Of a DNA stretch of 39,311 nt, positions 34,318-39,311 are shown one piece after another; the stretch's first letter is position 1; every line of letters starts with the position of its first letter. The notes under the pieces are model-generated. The model was given only the letters and a program-made list of their open reading frames with translations. It ran no database searches and was not told where the DNA came from. The stretch covers positions 1 to 39,311 of the forward strand of contig NZ_NKHG01000028.1 of the NCBI RefSeq assembly GCF_002744245.1, given 5' to 3'. Both the position numbers and the translations under genes were made by a program. The stretch comes from Bacillus pumilus. GTDB taxonomy: Bacteria > Bacillota > Bacilli > Bacillales > Bacillaceae.

Positions 34318-35221
34318 AGATGATGTTGTTCATTAGTTCGGTCATATCAGGTGGAAGCGGCGCATCTATGGTCAGTTGCTCACCTGTCAATGGGTGTTTC
34401 ATGTCTATTTGTTTGGCGTGAAGGGCACATCGATTGATACGATCACGCAGACCGCCGTATAATGTATCTCCAGCTAAAGGATGCCCGAGACTGCTAAGAT
34501 GGACACGAATTTGATGCGTTCTTCCCGTCTCTAATTGAAGCTGGACGGCTGTCATCTGAACGTGTTTATTTAAGCCAATGACTTGAAAATGAGTAACGGC
34601 ACTTTGGCCATTAGGGGAGACTCTTCGTCTGACTGCATGGTGTTTGTCGCGGCCAATTGCCGCATCGATGGTTCCTTTCTTTTTCTTAAACAAGCCTTCT
34701 GCGATGGCGATGTAAGTTCTGGTAATCGTTTTTTTAGAAAGCATTCGATCAAGTACAGCATGCGCTAACCTGTGTTTTGCAAAAATGACGGTGCCGCTTG
34801 TGTCTTGATCAAGCCTGTGGATATGTCTTACCCGCTTTTCTTCCCCATTAGCTTGAAAATGAAAGGCGACAAGGTTGGCAAGTGTGCCAATTTGCCCTTT
34901 TTCATTCGGGTGCGTCGGTCGACCAGCTGGTTTTTGCACAATCAATAAATGCTCGTCCTCAAACAAAATCGCTAATTCACCGTATTCTGGCGTCACATCA
35001 CTTTCTTCCGTTTCAAATAAATCGATGATGATCTGATCACCCGTACTGACTTTTGCTGCGTGATGGGCAGGCTTTTGATTTAAACGTATTTTTTCGTGCT
35101 CCATCCAAAAATGAATGATCGGTTTAGAGGCAGACACTTCGGCTTTTAAAAAATGACTTAATGAAGTGTTATGATGCCGCTCATCTACTTTTAGTGAGAG
35201 TGTATGTCCTTTTATGGTCAT
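34316..35221 (-). CDS. yhcT: RluA/RluD-type pseudouridine synthase YhcT
   Basis: 301 residues. The first ~80 residues form a degenerate S4-like RNA-binding part, followed by the RluA-family catalytic domain. The active-site aspartate is D138 in HRLDQDTSG; VQKPAGRPTHP, GRTHQIRVHLSSLGHPLAGD and the late ALHAKQI are family motifs. It isomerises uridines in rRNA or tRNA; the target of YhcT is not known to me. ATG 35221 has AGAGAGGAA upstream. Divergent from yhcU. Confidence 0.94.
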   Translation of the reverse strand: MTIKGHTLSLKVDERHHNTSLSHFLKAEVSASKPIIHFWMEHEKIRLNQKPAHHAAKVSTGDQIIIDLFETEESDVTPEYGELAILFEDEHLLIVQKPAGRPTHPNEKGQIGTLANLVAFHFQANGEEKRVRHIHRLDQDTSGTVIFAKHRLAHAVLDRMLSKKTITRTYIAIAEGLFKKKKGTIDAAIGRDKHHAVRRRVSPNGQSAVTHFQVIGLNKHVQMTAVQLQLETGRTHQIRVHLSSLGHPLAGDTLYGGLRDRINRCALHAKQIDMKHPLTGEQLTIDAPLPPDMTELMNNII

Positions 35222-35331
35222 GATAATCCGTTCCTCTCTTTGGGTTTATATAGGAAACACTTACCTTGGCGAATGCCTTTTTTTCTGTGCTATTCTGAAT
35301 GGAGAAATATCGACAGAGAGGTAGATGTCAC

Positions 35332-35682
35332 GTGAGATTAATGAAAGCTGCTACAGACCTTCAAGAACAGGCAATTGAAGAAATATCAAAGGAGTTTGAA
35401 GATCTTTTATCCCATTTTGTAAAGGGTGAACAGCAGGAAGCGCATCAAAAGCAGCGTCCGCTTACATTCATTGATGGAGTATATAACGGTACAATGGATG
35501 ATGCTTTTCGTATTTTATCAGGCCTTCAGCTTGTACATACCATTATTTTAAAGCCTAAACGTCTTATTACAACACGAGATCGTGAGTTATTCGTGCGGAA
35601 CCGGGAGCAACTCAATGCGTGCGGCTTCTTTTTTCCATTTGACTTAGACGATTTTGAGAGCCGTCACCTTCAAAATGCGTAA
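35332..35682 (+). CDS. yhcU: YhcU, conserved small protein
   Basis: 116 residues from GTG 35332, chosen because AGAGAGGT lies 9 bases upstream; ATG 35341 is possible, and ATG 35299 (127 residues) lacks a ribosome binding site. Soluble, acidic. Helical N-terminus (LQEQAIEEISKEFEDLL), then RPLTFIDGVYNGTMDDAFRIL and a basic KPKRLITTRDRELFVRN. No domain with known function. Symbol by gene order between yhcT and yhcW and overall match to memory. Confidence 0.8.
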   Translation: MRLMKAATDLQEQAIEEISKEFEDLLSHFVKGEQQEAHQKQRPLTFIDGVYNGTMDDAFRILSGLQLVHTIILKPKRLITTRDRELFVRNREQLNACGFFFPFDLDDFESRHLQNA

Positions 35683-35700
35683 AAGTTGGTGTGAACTTCC

Positions 35701-35883
35701 TTGTTAACTTACAGGACGACCGCACATACTATTTTTAAGGGAACGGAGAAACCTTCATGATCTGTAATACCAAACCCGCTCTTTTTCACCGTTATATATT
35801 CTCCGCGAATCGGAGCGCTTGGATCTCTTGCAGAATGAATCGAATATGATAGGAGCCTGACAAAACGTTGCAGGCTCCTTTTA
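35701..35883 (+). ncRNA. Possible small RNA between yhcU and yhcW
   Basis: The interval 35683-35989 lacks yhcV. A weak promoter TTGTTA-18-CATACT (35701-35730) is followed about 120 bases later by a strong terminator. Between them CGGAGAA (35744-35750) can pair with TTCTCCG (35799-35805), and CTCCG (35801-35805) can instead pair with CGGAG (35811-35815). A transcript of roughly 145 bases with alternative folds would result. A 30-codon plus-strand frame from ATG 35757 and a coding-like minus-strand frame (ARDPSAPIRGEYITVKKSGF) also occur, so it could equally be a gene remnant. Confidence 0.3.
35851..35883 (+). terminator. Terminator before yhcW
   Basis: AGGAGCCTG (35851-35859) and CAGGCTCCT (35871-35879), 11-base loop, then TTTTA. 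Confidence 0.8.
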
Positions 35884-35989
35884 TACATAATCATTTTAGC
35901 AGACATTCATCTTTGAAAGTCAATTTTATTCAGGATATGATAGCAGTAAGTATCATTTTAAGACTTTTGTAAAAAAAGGAGTGGCCTCA

Positions 35990-36655
35990 TTGGTAAAGGC
36001 GATTATATTTGATTTTGACGGTTTAATTTTAGATACAGAAACACATGAATATGAGGTTCTGCAGGAAATGTTTGCGGAGCATGAATCAGAACTGCCTCTT
36101 TCTGTCTGGGGCAATGTCATAGGGACGCAGGCAGGCTTTAAGCCATTTCAATATTTGGAAGAGCAGTTAGGGAAAGCGTTAGATCATGATGCACTCACAT
36201 CGGATCGGCGTTCACGTTTTCAAAAGAGAATGATGAACGAAACAGCGAGACCTGGCGTAGAGGCTTATTTAGAAGCAGCAAAGGAGCTTGGAATCAAGAT
36301 TGGCCTAGCCTCCAGCTCAGACTATAAATGGGTGTCTGATCATCTGAAGCAAATTGGCCTTTTCGATTACTTTGAATGTATCCGCACGTCAGATGATGTG
36401 GAAGAAGTTAAACCAAATCCAGAACTTTATTTGCAAGCAGCAAGCTGCTTAGGTGTAGAGCCGGGAGATTGCGTGGCATTTGAGGATTCTGTGAATGGTT
36501 TAGTCGCTGCTAAACGAGCAGGCATGAAATGTGTCATTGTCCCAAACAAAGTGACGAGCACGCTACAATTTGAAGAATATGATTACAGATTAGAATCAAT
36601 GGCTGAAATCGAATTGCTCCAGCTTTTCCATCAGCTTGAAGAAAAGGATCAGTAA
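35990..36655 (+). CDS. yhcW: HAD-family phosphatase YhcW
   Basis: 221 residues. Motif I is FDFDGLILDTET with nucleophile D8 and acid D10, motif II lies in GLASSS, motif III K in VKPNPELYLQAA and motif IV in CVAFEDSVNG. The cap is the helical type, as in beta-phosphoglucomutase-like phosphatases, so the substrate is probably a small sugar phosphate or similar. I take TTG 35990 as start because AAGGAG (35976-35981) ends 8 bases before it; a GTG at 35981 would overlap that site. Precedes yhcX by 15 bases. Confidence 0.93.
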   Translation: MVKAIIFDFDGLILDTETHEYEVLQEMFAEHESELPLSVWGNVIGTQAGFKPFQYLEEQLGKALDHDALTSDRRSRFQKRMMNETARPGVEAYLEAAKELGIKIGLASSSDYKWVSDHLKQIGLFDYFECIRTSDDVEEVKPNPELYLQAASCLGVEPGDCVAFEDSVNGLVAAKRAGMKCVIVPNKVTSTLQFEEYDYRLESMAEIELLQLFHQLEEKDQ

Positions 36656-36670
36656 GGGGGCAAAGACATC

Positions 36671-38209
36671 ATGGCAGAAAAACTAGATTTAACGCGGTTT
36701 GAAAAAAGAATGGTCATCCGTAATATAAGGGAAGAAGACATTGACCGGATCATTGCCTTGCAGGAGGTATCCTTTCCGGGAATGGACCCTTGGAAACGAG
36801 AGCACCTTGAAAGTCATCTCGAACATTTTCCGGAGGGACAGTTTTGTGCAGAATTCGAGGGGGAAATCATCGGCTCTTGTTCAAGCTTATTAATTAACTT
36901 TGATGAATACGATGATCGGCACACTTGGCAGGACATTACAGATGATGGGTATATCACAAACCATAACCCTGATGGAATGAATATGTACGGTATTGAAGTC
37001 ATGGTTAGCCCTGAATACCGCCGCATGAAAATTGGTCATCGTTTGTATGAAGCAAGAAAGGATTTAGCGAGAAGATTAAATTTAAAAAGCATTATCATTG
37101 GCGGCCGCATCCCAAACTATCATAAATATCAAGAAGAAATGACGCCTCGCCAATATGTGGAGCAGGTCATGCTGCACCAAATTTACGATCCAGTATTATC
37201 CTTTCAGCTATTAAATGAATTTAGCCTGATGCGGATTAATCCTAATTATTTGCCTGACGATAAAGCGTCTAGCACGTATGCGACGTTAATGGAATGGAAT
37301 AATGTGGATTATCGACCGCAATCAAAAAGATATTATAAATCGGCCTTCCCGGTCCGAATATGTGTGATTCAATATGCGATGAAACAAATTCATTCATTTG
37401 AAGAATTTATGAACCAAGTGGAATATTACGTAGATGTCGCATCAGATGCGTCAGCTGACTTTGCCGTTTTCCCAGAAATTTTTACAACGCAGCTGATGTC
37501 TTATTTAGAAGAGAGATCACCAAGTCTTGCGGTACAACGGATCACTGAATATACCGAGGACTACATTAATTTGTTTACAGATCTCTCTGTGAAGTACAAC
37601 ATTAACATCATCGGTGGTTCCCACTTCGTTGAAGAGGAAGGGAAAATCTATAATATCGCCTATTTATTTAGACGTGATGGAACCATTGAAAAGCAATATA
37701 AGCTTCACATTACCCCGAATGAAAGAAAATGGTGGGGAATTTCAAGCGGTGATCAAGTGAGGGTGTTTGATACAGACTGCGGCAAAATTGCGATCCAAAT
37801 TTGCTACGATATTGAATTCCCTGAGCTTGCTCGGATTGCTGCTGATAGAGGCGCTAAAATTATTTTCACCCCGTTTTGTACAGAAGACCGCCAAGGCTAT
37901 TTAAGGGTGCGTTACTGTGCGCAGGCTAGAGCGGTTGAAAATCAGATTTATACGGTGATTTCTGGAACTGTCGGAAACCTTCCACAAACAGAAAATATGG
38001 ATGTCCAATATGCACAATCCGCTATCTTTGCACCTTCTGACTTTGAATTTGCAAGAGATGGCATTGTCGGTGAGTGTAATCCAAATATTGAAATGGTCGT
38101 CGTCGGTGATGTCGATTTAGAAATTTTAAGAAGACAGAGGCAAGATGGTACTGTGCGTCAATTGAAGGACCGACGCAGAGACGTGTACCATATCGAATAT
38201 AAGAAATAA
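36671..38209 (+). CDS. yhcX: YhcX, GNAT acetyltransferase-nitrilase fusion
   Basis: 512 residues of two enzymes in one chain. Residues about 12-190 are a GNAT acetyltransferase (GIEVMVSPEYRRMKIGHRLYE is the acetyl-CoA loop). About 225-500 is a carbon-nitrogen hydrolase with the catalytic triad E269 (FPEIF), K344 (YKLHITPNE) and C378 (IQICYDIEFPE). A GNAT plus amidase fusion suggests acylation coupled to amide hydrolysis, but the substrate is unknown. AAGGGGGC precedes ATG 36671. Cotranscribed with yhcW. Full length compared with B. subtilis YhcX. Confidence 0.94.
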   Translation: MAEKLDLTRFEKRMVIRNIREEDIDRIIALQEVSFPGMDPWKREHLESHLEHFPEGQFCAEFEGEIIGSCSSLLINFDEYDDRHTWQDITDDGYITNHNPDGMNMYGIEVMVSPEYRRMKIGHRLYEARKDLARRLNLKSIIIGGRIPNYHKYQEEMTPRQYVEQVMLHQIYDPVLSFQLLNEFSLMRINPNYLPDDKASSTYATLMEWNNVDYRPQSKRYYKSAFPVRICVIQYAMKQIHSFEEFMNQVEYYVDVASDASADFAVFPEIFTTQLMSYLEERSPSLAVQRITEYTEDYINLFTDLSVKYNINIIGGSHFVEEEGKIYNIAYLFRRDGTIEKQYKLHITPNERKWWGISSGDQVRVFDTDCGKIAIQICYDIEFPELARIAADRGAKIIFTPFCTEDRQGYLRVRYCAQARAVENQIYTVISGTVGNLPQTENMDVQYAQSAIFAPSDFEFARDGIVGECNPNIEMVVVGDVDLEILRRQRQDGTVRQLKDRRRDVYHIEYKK

Positions 38210-38212
38210 CCA

Positions 38213-38246
38213 AAACAAGCGCCCCGTTGTATACGAGGCGCTTTTG
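38213..38246 (+). terminator. Terminator after yhcX
   Basis: AAGCGCC and GGCGCTT (with an inner CGT/ACG extension) flank the loop, followed by TTGT; flanking A and T allow weak action on the other strand as well. Confidence 0.8.
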
Positions 38247-38255
38247 TCTTTATGT

Positions 38256-38675
38256 TTACATTTTCTTTAACGACAGTGTAGCAAAATGAGCAATGCTTTT
38301 GGCAGCTAAAAATGGAACATCTGATTTGATGAGTGCTTGATAAATCGTTTTATCTACTTGTTTCCATGTAAGAGTCTGTTCTTCTAAAAGATTTTTCAAA
38401 TCAGGCCCTATATGTTGATTGAAGAACTGTTCAAATTGCTCACGTTTTTCCTTCCCTGCGATCACTTCTAATTTCTGTAACCAATTTCCTTTTTTTTGAA
38501 ATGAAAGTTCAATATTTTGTTTAATTGTGTCGGTGATTGAAGGAAGCTGAAAGTCACTATGTGTTGTTACCTGCTCGTGTTGAACAGGTGCAGCAGCATC
38601 AGCTGTCTGTGTTAATGGTGAAGCGAATAAAATGACTGTAGTGGAGAGGACCAAAGATTTTGCGATTGTTTTCAT
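38256..38675 (-). CDS. Small secreted protein, unknown function
   Basis: 139 residues. Sec signal peptide MKTIAKSLVLSTTVILFASP with likely cleavage after QTADA-A. The mature part (about 112 residues) is mostly helical: ITDTIKQNIELSFQKKGNWLQ, KREQFEQFFNQHIGPDL and LKKM at the end. No cysteine and no recognised domain. AGGAGGT lies upstream of ATG 38675. It is not part of the B. subtilis gene order as I remember it, so probably a lineage-specific exoprotein. The product is released or wall-associated. Confidence 0.8.
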   Translation of the reverse strand: MKTIAKSLVLSTTVILFASPLTQTADAAAPVQHEQVTTHSDFQLPSITDTIKQNIELSFQKKGNWLQKLEVIAGKEKREQFEQFFNQHIGPDLKNLLEEQTLTWKQVDKTIYQALIKSDVPFLAAKSIAHFATLSLKKM

Positions 38676-38821
38676 TATGAAAACCTCCTAGTTTTTTTAG
38701 TAGTGTGTTTCGATATTTATTATACATTTTTGTTAAAAACAGGTAATGAGTCTTGCCGCTTATTTTTTCATGTGACAAAGGGATGCCGAAGCGAAAGACG
38801 AATATACTGAAAGGAGATCAT

Positions 38822-38860
38822 ATGTTCAAAAAAGGAGAGGAACATGAGGCGACAATCTAA
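38822..38860 (+). CDS. 12-codon upstream open frame overlapping the VOC gene
   Basis: ATG 38822, 5 bases after AAAGGAG (38810-38816), reads MFKKGEEHEATI and stops at 38858-38860, inside the next gene. Its own codons contain the ribosome binding site of that gene. Could be a regulatory leader peptide or chance. Confidence 0.35.
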   Translation: MFKKGEEHEATI

Positions 38861-39260
38861 ACATCTGTATATCAATTTGCCGGTAAAGCATGTTAAGGAA
38901 TCAAGGGCTTTTTTTGAGCAGCTGGGGTTTCATTTTCATCAGCAGTTTACGAATGATCAGGCCGCTTGTTTGGTCATTGATGACACGATCACTGTTATGC
39001 TGTTATCCCTTAAGCATTTTCAATCCATTTCAGAGAAACAATTGGTGGATGCGAGGCAGGCATCAGAGATGATTATCTCCTTGCAGGTGAATTCAAGAGA
39101 AGAGGTCGATGAGCTGGTGGAGCAGGCAATCGCAGCAGGTGGTTCACCGTTTAAGGAAAAGCAGGATCATGATTTGATGTATGGATGGAGCTTTCAGGAT
39201 CTTGATGGTCATTTGTGGGAAGTGTTCTATATGGATGAGGAGAGAAGCGACCTTTTATAA
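38844..39260 (+). CDS. Glyoxalase/bleomycin-resistance (VOC) family protein
   Basis: 138 residues with two beta-alpha-beta-beta-beta halves: HLYINLPVKHVKESRAFFEQLGFHF, then MIISLQVNSREEVDELVEQAIAAGG and a closing FQDLDGHLWEVFYMD. The late glutamate in HLWEVFYMD is the usual metal ligand of this superfamily. Such proteins include glyoxalases, fosfomycin/bleomycin resistance proteins and dioxygenases; the substrate cannot be told. AAGGAGAGG precedes ATG 38844. The gene is complete and the window ends 51 bases later. Confidence 0.88.
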   Translation: MRRQSKHLYINLPVKHVKESRAFFEQLGFHFHQQFTNDQAACLVIDDTITVMLLSLKHFQSISEKQLVDARQASEMIISLQVNSREEVDELVEQAIAAGGSPFKEKQDHDLMYGWSFQDLDGHLWEVFYMDEERSDLL

Positions 39261-39311
39261 GGGTGTCTCAGCGTATAGACAAACCCTCGCATTCTTTGTC
39301 AGTCCTGCGTG

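Overview
The window is low-GC Firmicutes chromosome, most likely Bacillus, with the B. pumilus/safensis/altitudinis group as best guess. Strong Shine-Dalgarno sites, frequent TTG/GTG starts, tRNA-Gly with encoded CCA and tight intrinsic terminators fit this. The order queG-yhbB-trmL-prkA-yhbH-yhbJ-yhcA-yhcB-yhcC-cspB-dgcK-yhcM-yhcN-yhcQ-yhcR-yhcS-yhcT-yhcU-yhcW-yhcX is the B. subtilis yhb-yhc neighbourhood recalled from memory. The species call is inference.

Layout. 1-1104: two decayed minus-strand genes, one of DUF2262 type. 1675-5678: LtaS-type lipoteichoic acid synthase (YfnI-like), type I signal peptidase and minus-strand O-acetylhomoserine sulfhydrylase. 5767-6774: about 1 kb without an intact gene, holding gene debris and a broken small-peptide gene. 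6717-10460: a compact accessory operon encoding a 70-aa hydrophobic two-cysteine peptide, an ABC ATPase, a large permease, a PqqD-like/M50 metalloprotease fusion and a two-helix membrane protein. It looks like a bacteriocin or RiPP production and immunity cassette that I cannot match to a named system. It ends beside a small secreted protein gene and tRNA-Gly. From 11223 on is the conserved yhb-yhc core: queuosine synthesis, tRNA methylation, the PrkA/YhbH sporulation pair, a YhbJ/YhcA-type export operon (yhcA frameshifted), cold-shock CspB, diguanylate cyclase DgcK, spore proteins, the YhcR nuclease with sortase YhcS, and YhcT-YhcX.

Differences from the B. subtilis plan are the informative part: yhbI and yhcV are absent; a 1129-aa CheB-like/CheR/PAS/histidine kinase sits between yhcQ and yhcR; YhcR has no C-terminal sorting signal although its sortase gene is next door. 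Six apparent frameshifts all have the polarity of a one-base deletion, so sequencing error must be excluded before the broken genes are believed.

Regulatory sites proposed here (sigma-A, sigma-E, sigma-G and ECF-type promoters, terminators, hairpins) were read by eye and are not experimentally supported. No CRISPR array, insertion sequence, integrase, rRNA or replication origin was seen.
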